From: JAYZQT01 sp964412235
GTDB lineage: Bacteria > Pseudomonadota > Alphaproteobacteria > MPNO01 > UBA830
Reading direction: 5' to 3'
Assembly (NCBI GenBank): GCA_964412235.1
Contig: CAYPNT010000001.1
Location: 1-64,000, forward strand
DNA length: 64,000 bases
The notes under the pieces were generated by a model that did not search any database, was not told where the DNA came from, and saw only the letters and a list, made by a program, of their open reading frames with translations. A program made the translations under genes and the position numbers. Positions 46,530-56,324 of this stretch are shown here, piece by piece (positions within the stretch are counted from its first letter, which is position 1; each line of letters starts with the position of its first letter).

Positions 46530-47321
46530 TTATTCCGCTGCGATAGAATGGGCAGCCCTGGCGGAGGCCCGATCATGACACGCGGCGCCGAAAGCCTGCC
46601 ACAAAGCAAACGACAGCGCGTTTTCTGTGTAGCGCCACTCCACATGCCATTGCACACCTACACAAAAAGCCTTGGATTTCGTGTTTCGGATTCCTTCAAT
46701 TACTCCATCGAGAGATACGCATTCTACTTCAAAATTTGGCGCAACTTTATCTACGGCTTGTGCATGAAGCGAATTCACCATCAATTCACGTTGGCCGCAG
46801 AGGCGACTAAATTCACCGTTCTCGGACATTATTATAAGATGGCGTTCACCAAACTTATGCTCAATATCCCCCTCACGCGGCATTCTGTGATCATTAAAGC
46901 CCTCCACTTGATGCACTCGATAGTGCAGTGACCCACCCATAGCTACATTAATTTCTTGTATGCCGCGACAAGACCCAAAGACCGGTACACCCTGATTTAC
47001 GCATTCCCGGATTAAAGGTAGGACCGTATTATCACGCGGGGGATCTCGGATTTCGTCATCTGGAAAAGGAGTGCCATCATAATGATGGGGTTCAACATTG
47101 GCGCGGCCCCCGGTTAGCATGAGGCCGTCTAATCGCGCGGCCAGGTCGCTAAAATTATAATCGTCAGCAAGTGCCGGTATAATCATTGGCAAAGCATCGG
47201 CGCCTTCTGACACACCGCGAATATAGCGCTCCCCCACACCATGCTGTGCAAGCGAATGTGCAGGTAGAAAGATTTGACTAGCAGGAATCCCCACTAAGGG
47301 TTTTGGGGCAGCATTGTTCAT
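46530..47321 (-). CDS. Gamma-glutamyl-gamma-aminobutyrate hydrolase family (class I glutamine amidotransferase-like)
   Basis: A 263-residue peptidase C26 protein. The nucleophile is C118 in FGSCRGIQEINVAMGG; the His-Glu pair is in GVQWHVEW. LDGLMLTGGRANVEPHHYD is the family glycine-rich segment. Relatives such as PuuD hydrolyse gamma-glutamyl-GABA in putrescine degradation, but no other puu genes are here. The exact substrate is unknown. Confidence 0.88.
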   Translation of the reverse strand: MNNAAPKPLVGIPASQIFLPAHSLAQHGVGERYIRGVSEGADALPMIIPALADDYNFSDLAARLDGLMLTGGRANVEPHHYDGTPFPDDEIRDPPRDNTVLPLIRECVNQGVPVFGSCRGIQEINVAMGGSLHYRVHQVEGFNDHRMPREGDIEHKFGERHLIIMSENGEFSRLCGQRELMVNSLHAQAVDKVAPNFEVECVSLDGVIEGIRNTKSKAFCVGVQWHVEWRYTENALSFALWQAFGAACHDRASARAAHSIAAE

Positions 47322-47378
47322 GTCGGATGGCTATCACAAAGCTATTGTTTGGGCAACGTAAAGGCAGCATTGAAAAGA

Positions 47379-48002
47379 CTAATCTGCCTGATACTCATAT
47401 TCTTTTTCCTCAAACGAGAAGGTAGAGCCCGGTATAGGAATATCAAATTCTGCCGATGAAAGTGTCACAGAAGTGAAAGTTCCGTCGCCGTCAATAATAT
47501 TCCACTTACGAAGTGTAAGAGGTTGGTCCGTAAAAATCAGTTCTAATTCTCCAGCATTTTGATTTTTTGTTTGACTCAATACTATAGAAATTACGTTCGC
47601 TTTTCGCTCCACTCGTTGTGGTGAGATATCGCCCGAAAGCTTAATATTCTCGCGGACAAATAAGCTTGCCGCCGTGCTTTTGATAGGGATGTGCCATATT
47701 GTTTCAAGTTCCGTGTCAATGTAGGTAAGCCAAAAACCACTAGAATAAACCTGTATATGTGAGGGGTTGGTATATTTTAATCTTAGTTTGTTTGGCCGTT
47801 CTATGTATATTACGCCTTCCGAATATTGACCGGACGAGACCTGTACGAAATTACTGCGTAACGACTTAAACTTATTTAAATAAGCCTCAATCCGCTGAAT
47901 ATCGGTTCGATCTTGTGCCGTGAACTTGCTGGCCGCGTCGCTCTGTGGAGACCAAAGCCCAATTAGCAACATAACAATCAGAAGTCCATGAAGATGCTTC
48001 AT
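47379..48002 (-). CDS. lolA: Outer-membrane lipoprotein carrier protein LolA-like
   Basis: A 207-residue periplasmic chaperone that shuttles lipoproteins from LolCDE to the outer membrane. The start at 48002 gives MKHLHGLLIVMLLIGLWS, a signal peptide; the open frame reaches 48035. The unclosed barrel is shown by FVQVSSGQYSEGVIYIERPNKLRLKY and the C-terminal strands. LolA is a variable family. Its position downstream of ftsK is the standard alphaproteobacterial order and supports the call. Confidence 0.85.
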   Translation of the reverse strand: MKHLHGLLIVMLLIGLWSPQSDAASKFTAQDRTDIQRIEAYLNKFKSLRSNFVQVSSGQYSEGVIYIERPNKLRLKYTNPSHIQVYSSGFWLTYIDTELETIWHIPIKSTAASLFVRENIKLSGDISPQRVERKANVISIVLSQTKNQNAGELELIFTDQPLTLRKWNIIDGDGTFTSVTLSSAEFDIPIPGSTFSFEEKEYEYQAD

Positions 48003-48086
48003 TCGCTTTTCAATCAGCGGGGCCCGATGGCTCAAGTTTTATACCAAAAACATGCAATTTAGGCGGGGAGGTCACTAATTTTATAG

Positions 48087-50555
48087 CTACTCTTTGGCGC
48101 CAACAACGTTTTGTGCAAGCACCTCTCGTTTACCAGCGTGATTAGGCTTGCTGATAACGCCTTCCGCTTCCATTCTTTCAATTATACGGGCCGCCCTATT
48201 ATATCCTATTTGCAGTTGGCGTTGAACAAAGCTCGTGGACGCCTTCTGTTCTCGGCAAATTATTGCTAGGGCTTGGTCGTACATCCGATCATCGCCCGAG
48301 GCATTTCCCGTCATTGGCCCATGAGAGCTATCATTTGGAATAAACGGACTTTCGTGCTCGCCTTCCGTAACTTCATCGACATATTCTGGCTCTCCCTGGG
48401 CGCGCAAGAACCCTACCACACGTTCCACTGAGAAATCCGACACAAAAGGACCATGAACACGTGCCACGCGTCCCCCTGCAGCCATATATAGCATATCGCC
48501 TTGGCCGAGGAGTTGTTCAGCGCCCCCTTCTCCAAGAATAGTGCGGCTATCAATTTTTGACGTTACCTGGAACGAAACGCGGGTGGGGAAATTAGCTTTG
48601 ATTGTGCCAGTGATAACATCGACGGATGGTCTCTGTGTGGCCATGATTAAGTGGATGCCGGCGGCACGAGCCATTTGGGCTAGCCGCTGCACCGCGGCTT
48701 CGACCTCTTTACCTGATACCATCATTAAATCAGCCATTTCGTCCACAATGACCACGATATAGGGTAGCGGCTGCATATCGTAGTTCTGTTCTTCGTATAT
48801 TGGGTCGCCGGTTTCCCGGTCGAACCCCGTTTGGACTGTGCGTGTCAGAGTCTCTCCCTTCTTTGCGGCCTCCGTGATCCGGTGATTAAATCCATTAATG
48901 TTTCGTACCCCCAAATTTGACATGGACCGGTAGCGCTCTTCCATTTCTCGAACCGCCCAACGCAAAGCAACAACCGCCTTTGCGGGATCTGTCACTACCG
49001 GGGCAAGTAAATGTGGTATGTCATCGTAAACAGATAACTCTAACATCTTTGGATCTATCATGATGAACTTACACTGTTCCGGAGTTAGTCGATAAAGCAA
49101 CGACATTATCATCGTATTTACCGCTACCGATTTGCCGGAGCCAGTGGTGCCTGCAATCAGCAAATGAGGCATTCTGGCTAAGTCCACCATCGTCGGCGTG
49201 CCCCCGATGTCTTTACCCAATGCTAGCGTGAGGGCGCCTGTGTGCTGTTCATATGCCTTGGCTTCAACTAATTCCCGTAACGACACCAACTCTCGCAGAG
49301 CATTCGGCAGTTCTATGCCTATAACGTTCTTGCCGGGCACTACAGCCACGCGTACGGACACTGCACTCATTGAACGCGCGATATCATCGGCAAGGCTGAT
49401 AACACGAGACGATTTGGTGCCGGGCGCGGGTTCTAATTCATAGAGCGTTACTACGGGTCCGGGGCGAACTTTCACTATTCGCCCACGTACCCCGAAATCC
49501 TCCAAAACCGATTCCAACAATCGCGCATTCTCTGATAGCGCCTCTTCATCTTGGTTGCTCGCGTGGGAATTATTTGAAAGTTCATCGAGGGCTTCGAGAG
49601 GCGGCAGTTCATACCCGCCAACGTCGAGGTCCAGACTTCTTTGATTTGAGACCGACGCTCGCTTGCCGAGCGCTGGTTTTTTTTGTTTTGCTGCGACAAT
49701 TTTTCTCTCAGACCCCGCTTTAACTTCTGGAGCGTCGTTCAGTTTTTCAAGTCGGCGAAGGGTTGGTTCCCGACGGCTATCACCATAGTATTGATCGGAT
49801 ACGGTATCGCCGTTTGAAGCAACGTCTTCCAATGATGATTCGCGGTTTGCATACAGTTTATTAAACGGCCTATAGGACAGCTTTCCTATACGCCTCGCTA
49901 TCCGCCCAGACCAAGTCCCACTAACTATGCTGACACGGGCTGTAAGGGTGCTCATTTGTAGTGCCCTTTTGAAGCCTCCTGACCACTGTCTTTGCGATAG
50001 ACCAAGTGATACCAACAAGCTAGCTAACGCGATCAGAGGAAAGCCCACCATATTAACCCAACTGGGAATGCTCAATTGTACTGTGTGAGTTGTTATGTAG
50101 GTAAATAATAATGTGCCAGTAAAACCCCCGGGCGCTATTTGAGCACTCCAGGGGACTGGGATGTTTAGGGCGGCCAAACTTAGCGCGCCCAGTAGAAGGG
50201 TAATTGGAAAGGATGTTATCCGGAGCCAAATACGGCCAATCGATTTTTGAAATAGGATACAACACCCCCAGATTGATATGATAAGGCCTGGAAGGACTGC
50301 TGCTGTTCCCAGACTTTGTATAAGAAGGTCGGCGACCCACGCTCCACTATGGCCTATCGGGTTTGATGCACTCCAAGAGTTGGAATGGCTCCAAGAGGGG
50401 TCCGATGGATGATACCCTAGAGTAACAATTAGCATGATTGCACCAACCAAAAATATGCTGAAGCCTACCAGTTCAAGGATTCTCCGGTGCAAAAAACGAA
50501 CGATTTCCGGCGATAGGAAGCCAACGCTTCCAGCATTTGGTGATCGGCTGGCCAT
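48087..50555 (-). CDS. ftsK: DNA translocase FtsK
   Basis: An 822-residue septum-anchored DNA motor. Four to five N-terminal hydrophobic segments (residues ~20-190) are followed by a linker, the RecA-like motor with Walker A GTTGSGKSVAVN near residue 475 and Walker B VVIVDEMADLMMV. The C-terminal gamma winged helix (ICREQKASTSFVQRQLQIGYNRA) reads the KOPS sequences that orient the motor to dif. All parts are intact. It follows an aminotransferase gene and precedes lolA. Confidence 0.96.
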   Translation of the reverse strand: MASRSPNAGSVGFLSPEIVRFLHRRILELVGFSIFLVGAIMLIVTLGYHPSDPSWSHSNSWSASNPIGHSGAWVADLLIQSLGTAAVLPGLIISIWGCCILFQKSIGRIWLRITSFPITLLLGALSLAALNIPVPWSAQIAPGGFTGTLLFTYITTHTVQLSIPSWVNMVGFPLIALASLLVSLGLSQRQWSGGFKRALQMSTLTARVSIVSGTWSGRIARRIGKLSYRPFNKLYANRESSLEDVASNGDTVSDQYYGDSRREPTLRRLEKLNDAPEVKAGSERKIVAAKQKKPALGKRASVSNQRSLDLDVGGYELPPLEALDELSNNSHASNQDEEALSENARLLESVLEDFGVRGRIVKVRPGPVVTLYELEPAPGTKSSRVISLADDIARSMSAVSVRVAVVPGKNVIGIELPNALRELVSLRELVEAKAYEQHTGALTLALGKDIGGTPTMVDLARMPHLLIAGTTGSGKSVAVNTMIMSLLYRLTPEQCKFIMIDPKMLELSVYDDIPHLLAPVVTDPAKAVVALRWAVREMEERYRSMSNLGVRNINGFNHRITEAAKKGETLTRTVQTGFDRETGDPIYEEQNYDMQPLPYIVVIVDEMADLMMVSGKEVEAAVQRLAQMARAAGIHLIMATQRPSVDVITGTIKANFPTRVSFQVTSKIDSRTILGEGGAEQLLGQGDMLYMAAGGRVARVHGPFVSDFSVERVVGFLRAQGEPEYVDEVTEGEHESPFIPNDSSHGPMTGNASGDDRMYDQALAIICREQKASTSFVQRQLQIGYNRAARIIERMEAEGVISKPNHAGKREVLAQNVVGAKE

Positions 50556-50572
50556 GATTAGGTCCCCCGTGG

Positions 50573-51763
50573 TTACAATACCTTTATTAACCGCGTTAAC
50601 GCTTCATGTGTTGTAGCTTCATCGTGCACTAGTGCGACGCGTATATAGCCCGCACCCGGGTGTTGTCCATTTATTTCCCGAGCGAGGTATTCTCCCGGAA
50701 TTACGCGTATACCGGCTTTAGACCATAGAATCTGAGCCGCTTTTTCACCATCACCGACGTATAACCAAAGATAAAAGCCACCCTGTGGCCTATAATATTG
50801 ATATCGCCCCTCTAAAAGTTCATCCGCTATTTTGTATTTGGCAGCATATAGGGCGCGGTTTTCAAAAACATGCTTTTCGTCAGACCACAGTGCAGCGGCG
50901 GCCGATAACAACGGAAGTGGCGGAGGCGCCCCACTGTAATCCCGCAAACGAACGAAATTTCGTATTAATTCTGGGTCTCCCGCAACAAATCCGGATCGTA
51001 GACCAGGTGCACTTGACCGTTTTGATAATGAATTCATCACGATTACATTTTTCAACGTCCCGTCAAGACGCGCGCAGGCTTCAACGGCGCCCGTGGGGGG
51101 GTCGCCGTAATATAGTTCACTGTAACATTCATCAGACACTAGATGGAAATTGAATTCACGGGCGAGAATAACGAGTTTCTCCATTGTTTCTGCGGAGGCG
51201 ATGGTGCCTTGAGGATTGGCGGGAGAACAATAATAAGCCAACACAGTTCTAGCTAATATATCTTTGTTTAGGCCCTCGTAGTTTGGGAGGAAGCCGTTGT
51301 CCCGATCGGCGGGAACTAAAACTGGTTCTGCGCCCGCCATAATCGCAGCCCCAAGATATACCTGGTAAAATGGGTTTGGCATTAACACAACGGGTTTCGC
51401 CCCACTATCCGATGCGGGTACCGTGGTGAGTGCCATTAAAAAAAGTGCTTCGCGGGTCCCCGAGACCGGAACAAGCATAGTTTCCGGATCGATCATCTCT
51501 TGAGGGAGGCTATAGCGTCGCACGAGCCATTCGGCAATTGCCGTTCGGGCAATCTTCGTTCCCTTCATTGGAGGATATTTGGCCCAACTTTCGTATTCCC
51601 TCGCTACTATTTGAGGTAAGAGGGATGGCGGCTTATGCTGCGGTTCCCCTACGGATAAAGCTATTGTCTCAATATTTCTTGGTGGTTCGACCGATTTCAA
51701 AAGAGCACGCAAGCGATCGAATGGATAGTCCCCAACAGTATTTATGCGATTGTTCATAGGCAT
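50573..51763 (-). CDS. Class I/II aminotransferase (succinyldiaminopimelate aminotransferase-like)
   Basis: A 396-residue PLP-dependent fold-type I aminotransferase. SVGEPQHKPP opens the domain, CSPANPQGTIAS carries the substrate-carboxylate/PLP Asn region, and SLSKRSSAPGLRSGFVAGD contains the PLP lysine. Close relatives are often annotated DapC. Together with dapB this would fit lysine/diaminopimelate synthesis, but specificity is not proven. It lies directly upstream of ftsK (17 bp) and is divergent from the ubiH-like gene. Confidence 0.88.
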   Translation of the reverse strand: MPMNNRINTVGDYPFDRLRALLKSVEPPRNIETIALSVGEPQHKPPSLLPQIVAREYESWAKYPPMKGTKIARTAIAEWLVRRYSLPQEMIDPETMLVPVSGTREALFLMALTTVPASDSGAKPVVLMPNPFYQVYLGAAIMAGAEPVLVPADRDNGFLPNYEGLNKDILARTVLAYYCSPANPQGTIASAETMEKLVILAREFNFHLVSDECYSELYYGDPPTGAVEACARLDGTLKNVIVMNSLSKRSSAPGLRSGFVAGDPELIRNFVRLRDYSGAPPPLPLLSAAAALWSDEKHVFENRALYAAKYKIADELLEGRYQYYRPQGGFYLWLYVGDGEKAAQILWSKAGIRVIPGEYLAREINGQHPGAGYIRVALVHDEATTHEALTRLIKVL

Positions 51764-52079
51764 GCGCGGTTGTTTATGATGGGAGCGCTGTCTAGTCGGG
51801 AGTTTATTGTCATCGAAGCCACATTTTGCATTTCATATATAACAAGAACAAAACATAAAAACCTATTAAATCAAGTTGCTATATACCTCTAGTCAATTTT
51901 TCAGATTCTACATTATCCGGGGCCCCTAGGATACAGGTCTACTAGGGGTGGCGTGATTCGGATGATTTCGGTAGCGTAACGAACATTATAGGAACAAATA
52001 TTGGGTTAAAACTGCTTAATAACCGCGGTGCGTTGATCTAACCCTGGACAGATTTGGCTCTAAATGGTCATTTAACACC
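51764..52079. other. Divergent promoter region between the aminotransferase and ubiH-like genes
   Basis: No gene is visible. An inverted repeat, CCCCTAG (51923-51929) with CTAGGGG (51942-51948) around a 12 nt loop, lies mid-region. No T-run follows, so an operator or RNA stem is more likely than a terminator. Confidence 0.35.
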
Positions 52080-53300
52080 ATGAAAGATCATCGCTTATAC
52101 GACGTAGCAATTGTTGGCGGGGGCATTGTCGGTTTGAGCCTTGCCGTTGGTCTTGCGGGTGCAGGTATAGCCACCGCAGTGGTAGAGCGGACCACACTCG
52201 CGGCCCTTGGGAGGCCGGGCAGGGATGGCAGGGGGTCTGCTCTTGCAGCCGGCTCAAAACGCATTCTCGAAGGTATCGGGATATGGGAGTTGCTTGATTC
52301 TGAAGCGGAGCCAATCCTCGAAATACGAGTGGCCGATAACACAGCACAAGGTTTTCTCCATTATGAGTTTAGCGACGTTGGTGATGCCCCCCTGGGGTGG
52401 ATTGTTGAAAACGAGCAGTTGCGAGGTGCTTTGTTGCAGAGAATTTTAGCGGAAGATATTGGAATCTATGAAGGAGAGGTTGATGGTTTTCAATTGGAGC
52501 CCGAGTTCTCTTGTCTTAAACTGAAGGACTCTGATGATATAAAGGCGCGTCTTATTGTTGCGGCCGATGGGCGAAATTCACCACTCAGAGGATTAGCTGC
52601 AATTCCGGCAATTAGTTGGAATTACCCTCAGACCAGCATAGTCTGCACTATCACTCACGAGGCCTCTCATTTTGGAGTGGCTCATGAGCATTTTCACCCC
52701 GGTGGGCCGTTTGCTGTATTACCAATGACTGAGAACCGGGCTTCTATAGTGTGGACTGAACAAACGAAAGTTGCAGCGGATATCTTGGGCCTGAGCGACG
52801 AATTTTTCACGACAAGTTTGNNNNNNNNNNAACATAAACTTGGCAAAGCACTTGGGAAAATACAAGGAGTTTCCCAACGTTGGGCGTATCCCTTGGCTAT
52901 GGTGCACGCCACACGTTATACTGCTCCAAGGTTTGCGCTTATTGGGGATGCCGCTCATGCGATACATCCCATTGCTGGCCAGGGCCTAAATTTAGGAATT
53001 CGGGATATCGCAGTTTTAGCTGAGGTAATTGTGGATGCAGCACGCCTTGGGCTCGATCCTGGATTCCCCAATGGCCTCCATCGTTATCAATCCTGGCGTC
53101 GACCTGATAATCTTTTGATGATCGCGGTAACGGACTCACTGAACCGCTTGTTTTCAAATAAATTACCACCCATAAAGATAGCGCGAGATGCCGGTCTATC
53201 GGTGGTTAACCAAATTAATCCACTAAAACGATTTCTTATGAGACATGCTATGGGAGTTGTCGGTCCTTTACCAAGGCTTAGCCGGGGGGAACGTCTTTAA
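52080..53300 (+). CDS. UbiH/UbiF/VisC/COQ6-family FAD monooxygenase, interrupted by an assembly gap
   Basis: A ~406-residue ubiquinone-biosynthesis hydroxylase. The FAD motif is VAIVGGGIVGLSLAVGLAGAG; the mid motif is LIVAADGRNSPLRGLA; the second FAD motif FALIGDAAHAIHPIAGQGLN is intact. Ten N at 52821-52830 interrupt a segment normally reading L-x-RFG-x-x-LG, so four or five residues are missing, close to the gap size. Which ring position it hydroxylates cannot be told. It is divergent from the aminotransferase gene. Confidence 0.9.
   Translation: MKDHRLYDVAIVGGGIVGLSLAVGLAGAGIATAVVERTTLAALGRPGRDGRGSALAAGSKRILEGIGIWELLDSEAEPILEIRVADNTAQGFLHYEFSDVGDAPLGWIVENEQLRGALLQRILAEDIGIYEGEVDGFQLEPEFSCLKLKDSDDIKARLIVAADGRNSPLRGLAAIPAISWNYPQTSIVCTITHEASHFGVAHEHFHPGGPFAVLPMTENRASIVWTEQTKVAADILGLSDEFFTTSLXXXXHKLGKALGKIQGVSQRWAYPLAMVHATRYTAPRFALIGDAAHAIHPIAGQGLNLGIRDIAVLAEVIVDAARLGLDPGFPNGLHRYQSWRRPDNLLMIAVTDSLNRLFSNKLPPIKIARDAGLSVVNQINPLKRFLMRHAMGVVGPLPRLSRGERL
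52821..52830. other. Assembly gap (10 N)
   Basis: Ten undetermined bases inside the ubiH-like gene. The reading frame is continuous across it as written, but the true length is unknown. Confidence 0.99.
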
Positions 53301-53374
53301 CACGGGCAGTTTGTGCGAGCACCGCATATCTATAGAAAACTTCCAACTCATGTTCTTTAAACTAATTTATTACA

Positions 53375-53743
53375 CTATGATGGATCTCTGCTCAGCCCGG
53401 CCTTTTTTATCCCTGCAAGGTATCTATTCCAGCGGTCTTCTTTTTCTACCCCAAGCTGATGGAGATATTGCCAGGAAAATATTCCCGTATCATGCAAATC
53501 GTCAAAAACTATGCGGATCGCGTAGTTTCCAACAGGCTCTACGCTGGCAATGCCGACGTGTCGGCGGCCAACTACTAACGTTTTTTGATCGGGTCCGTGC
53601 CCCTGTACTTCGGCGGATGGGCTTTCCACTCTCAAATATTCTGCTGGGTAAACAAAAGTGGATTGATCTTTGAATATTATCTCGAGTGTTTTTTGGGCCT
53701 TACGCACATGGATTTTGCTTGGCCGCGGCCCACCATTATCCAT
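53375..53743 (-). CDS. DUF971 protein
   Basis: A 122-residue protein of the DUF971 / gamma-butyrobetaine-hydroxylase N-terminal-like family. PAEYLRVESPSAEVQGHG and VGIASVEPVGNYAIRIVFDDLHDTGIF are signature segments. No enzymatic function is settled for the stand-alone form; a metal or Fe-S cofactor role has been suggested for the domain family. It lies just downstream of the Trm112-like gene (15 bp) on the same strand. Confidence 0.88.
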   Translation of the reverse strand: MDNGGPRPSKIHVRKAQKTLEIIFKDQSTFVYPAEYLRVESPSAEVQGHGPDQKTLVVGRRHVGIASVEPVGNYAIRIVFDDLHDTGIFSWQYLHQLGVEKEDRWNRYLAGIKKAGLSRDPS

Positions 53744-53758
53744 ATTCGAATTCTCTTT

Positions 53759-53953
53759 TCAGGCCTGAGGGTCCAACGAACGGGCTTCGTCAATTAACAT
53801 GATTGGGATACCGTTTCGAATTGGATAAGCAAGGTTTGCGTGTTCACTAATTAGTTCCTGGGCGTCATGGTCATAAACCAAAGGACCCTTCGTTAGGGGG
53901 CAAACGAGCAACTCTAAAAGCTTGGCATCAACACTGGAATTCGGATCCCGCAT
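53759..53953 (-). CDS. Trm112-family small protein (YcaR/UPF0434)
   Basis: A 64-residue protein with [17 protein letters not shown] and [11 protein letters not shown], the typical bacterial Trm112-like pattern. The paired zinc cysteines are incomplete: only one Cys (CPLTKG) is kept, common for the bacterial branch. It is related to activators of methyltransferases; the role in bacteria is uncertain. It lies between the LON-domain and DUF971 genes. Confidence 0.9.
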   Translation of the reverse strand: MRDPNSSVDAKLLELLVCPLTKGPLVYDHDAQELISEHANLAYPIRNGIPIMLIDEARSLDPQA

Positions 53954-53976
53954 ATCAATAACACCCTTTGGTTGTA

Positions 53977-54636
53977 TTAGTTTTTATGAAGAGTATTCAT
54001 ATCATCGTTTGCAGCCAAAGACATTTCAAGCAAGGTGACCATTACGCTAGCCCGGTCATAGAGGTTGGCCGCTTCCAATAACGCTTGTTTTTCACTGGGC
54101 TGAAACGGGCACATCATCGCGATTGCATTTATAAGCTGGTCCGTTGGCGTATCTTTTATTGCTTCCCAGTTAGCCTCTATTTGATTGGAGCTAAAATAAT
54201 TCTGTAGTGTCGCTAATATGTGATCACGATCAATGTTTTCCGGTTCTTCCTCAGTTAGGTCTCCTTTATAGGGTCCCCATTCCGGAACCACCAAACGATA
54301 ACCTTCAGTGAGCGGCAATTCTACGCCAATATTAAACCTACAAACCCCATTAAGTGTTATTAGATAGCGACCGTCATCGGTTTCTCGAAACGCCGTTATT
54401 CGTCCTGCACAGCCTGTTCTGTATACCTCTGGCTGTTCTCCTCCGTTCGTTTCGTTAGGTTGGACCATTCCGATTAGGCGTGATCCGCTCAACGCGGCTT
54501 TTGTCATATTTAAATACCGAGGTTCAAATATATTTAGTGGAAGTTTCCCCCGGGGAAGTAAAAGAACACCCAACAAAGGAAAGACGGGTAATTTTTGCGG
54601 GAGATCGTCAAATACTGGATCGAAAACACCGGTCAT
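53977..54636 (-). CDS. LON peptidase substrate-binding domain protein
   Basis: A 219-residue stand-alone LON N-terminal (PUA-like) domain: [27 protein letters not shown] at the N-terminus, then [27 protein letters not shown]. It lacks the ATPase and protease domains. Position after the thioredoxin gene (15 bp gap) is common in alphaproteobacteria. It may help substrate recognition in proteostasis; this is inference. Confidence 0.9.
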   Translation of the reverse strand: MTGVFDPVFDDLPQKLPVFPLLGVLLLPRGKLPLNIFEPRYLNMTKAALSGSRLIGMVQPNETNGGEQPEVYRTGCAGRITAFRETDDGRYLITLNGVCRFNIGVELPLTEGYRLVVPEWGPYKGDLTEEEPENIDRDHILATLQNYFSSNQIEANWEAIKDTPTDQLINAIAMMCPFQPSEKQALLEAANLYDRASVMVTLLEMSLAANDDMNTLHKN

Positions 54637-54651
54637 GGTTGGCCTGAATCG

Positions 54652-55575
54652 TTAAGAAAATAAAACCGCGGACATTTTTCGTCTACCAGAAATGGTTGTT
54701 TCGTCCGTTGGGTTCATCGTTTCAAAGAATTGTATTAATTGTTTGCGTGCAGCTTCCTCATTCCATGTACGGTCTATTTTGATACTTTCGACCAGGTGAT
54801 CTATAGCGGCCTCACGTTGCCCTGCACTAAAAAGCCCAATGGCAAGTGCGAATCGTGCCTCATGATCCTTTTTGTTGGCCAAGACCGTTTCTTCAAGCGC
54901 CCCCAGGTCGCCGACAGCAGCTCCTCGATTTGCTACTTCAAGGGCAGCTAGTGCTGAAGCCACATCACTATTTTCGGGAGCGTTTTCTGGAAGTCGCCCT
55001 AGTACCTCCTCGGCCTCCTCGAGTTGTCCCAACGCAATCAGCCCACGAGCCAATCCGCCAAGGGCGTCAATATTATCCGGGGCATGCGTTAGCACCTGCT
55101 CAAAAACTCCCACTGCGGCATCATATTCTTCATTATTGAGAAATGCTTTTGCCTGTTCTATGGCTTCTACTATAGGATCATTTTGAGCAGTGCCCGCTGT
55201 TTCTGCTAATTTTGATATAAATTCCTTCACCTGGCTTTCGGGCTGTGCGCCTTGAAAAGCATCTACAGGTCTACCACCTGAAAATCCGTAAACGGTAGGC
55301 ACAGATTGTATACGCAACTGTTGAGCAAGGGTTTGATTTTGATCAATATCGATCTTTACTAGCTTGACTGCACCTTTTGCTTCCACGATTACTTTTTCGA
55401 GTATTGGTGTAAGTTGTTTACAGGGTCCGCACCAAGTGGCCCAAAAGTCTACTACGACTGGTGTGGTCATCGAAGCTTCAATAACGTCGCGTTGAAAGGT
55501 TTCTATTGTAGCGTCTTTAATTAAATCTCCGGATTGTGATGTGTTATCGCCTCCGGCATTCAATACTTGTTCCAT
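54652..55575 (-). CDS. Chaperedoxin CnoX-like thioredoxin with TPR domain
   Basis: A 307-residue protein: thioredoxin domain at residues ~20-125 with the redox motif FWATWCGPCKQLTP and SVPTVYGF, followed by a C-terminal tetratricopeptide region (AFLNNEEYDAAVGVFEQVL, GLIALGQLEEAEEVL). This is the YbbN/CnoX arrangement. Unlike E. coli CnoX, whose SQHC cannot reduce disulfides, this one keeps CGPC and should be redox active. It likely protects unfolding proteins under oxidative stress and passes them to GroEL or DnaK. Confidence 0.88.
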   Translation of the reverse strand: MEQVLNAGGDNTSQSGDLIKDATIETFQRDVIEASMTTPVVVDFWATWCGPCKQLTPILEKVIVEAKGAVKLVKIDIDQNQTLAQQLRIQSVPTVYGFSGGRPVDAFQGAQPESQVKEFISKLAETAGTAQNDPIVEAIEQAKAFLNNEEYDAAVGVFEQVLTHAPDNIDALGGLARGLIALGQLEEAEEVLGRLPENAPENSDVASALAALEVANRGAAVGDLGALEETVLANKKDHEARFALAIGLFSAGQREAAIDHLVESIKIDRTWNEEAARKQLIQFFETMNPTDETTISGRRKMSAVLFS

Positions 55576-55680
55576 TTTTTAGCCTCTTCTTGGCGTGTGG
55601 CAAAAACCACGATAAGTATCTTTTAGCAAAATGGCCCCTAAGTGTGCCGCTGACAACCCTAACTTCATCACGCCTGTTCT

Positions 55681-56217
55681 TTATTTCTTGTCGGTGGTTG
55701 GACCCAGGTCGACATGGACTGGGTTGTGACCAAGGGCTTGAAGAAAAATTATTAGATCATTGGGGTTTATCGCTGTAGTGCAGTCATTTAACAGAGGATG
55801 AAAGTTAACCACCTTTGATAACATTAAGCTTGCGTCAAAAATCATATTAATATCATTTTGTGGGTTATTAATTAAAGCGAATGGGGAAATTGCCCCAGGT
55901 TCGACGCCCAATTTAGATTTTACCCGTTCTACGCTTGCAAAACTGAGCCGCGCTGACCCCAATAAGTCCGATAATACCCCAATATCCAGCTGAACAGTTT
56001 CTTCCATCGCACAAAGCCAAAAATCCTTTTTTTTATCCTTAAAAAAAAGCGTTTTAGTATGTGTACCCGGAAGTGTTCCCCTGAAACTGCGGTTTTCGTC
56101 GACAGTTCTAACGGGTCGGTGAAAATGTGTTTTTGTCGGTATGTTCAATTTGTCGAGTAAGGCGAACAGGTCGTCCGTTGTCGCCATTCCCAGCGCTGTT
56201 TGTGTTGCCTTGACCAT
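55681..56217 (-). CDS. YbaK/ProX-family aminoacyl-tRNA editing protein
   Basis: A 178-residue free-standing editing domain related to ProX, which clears mischarged Ala-tRNA(Pro). LGSARLSFASVERVKSKLGVEPGAISPFALIN is the family core, and NFHPLLNDCTTAI the C-terminal part. The frame is open to 56400, but its upstream part is the antisense translation of tRNA-Gly and is not protein. The ATG at 56217 has AGG 7 nt upstream; an ATG at 56187 is an alternative. Confidence 0.88.
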   Translation of the reverse strand: MVKATQTALGMATTDDLFALLDKLNIPTKTHFHRPVRTVDENRSFRGTLPGTHTKTLFFKDKKKDFWLCAMEETVQLDIGVLSDLLGSARLSFASVERVKSKLGVEPGAISPFALINNPQNDINMIFDASLMLSKVVNFHPLLNDCTTAINPNDLIIFLQALGHNPVHVDLGPTTDKK

Positions 56218-56324
56218 AAGAATACCTACCGGATAAAAAACAACTGTTAAGTTTATTAATAAGGGTGCGAATAGGTGCTTGCCAACTGCTGTCGGTGCAA
56301 ATATATTGCGGCGCCTCGTTTCAA

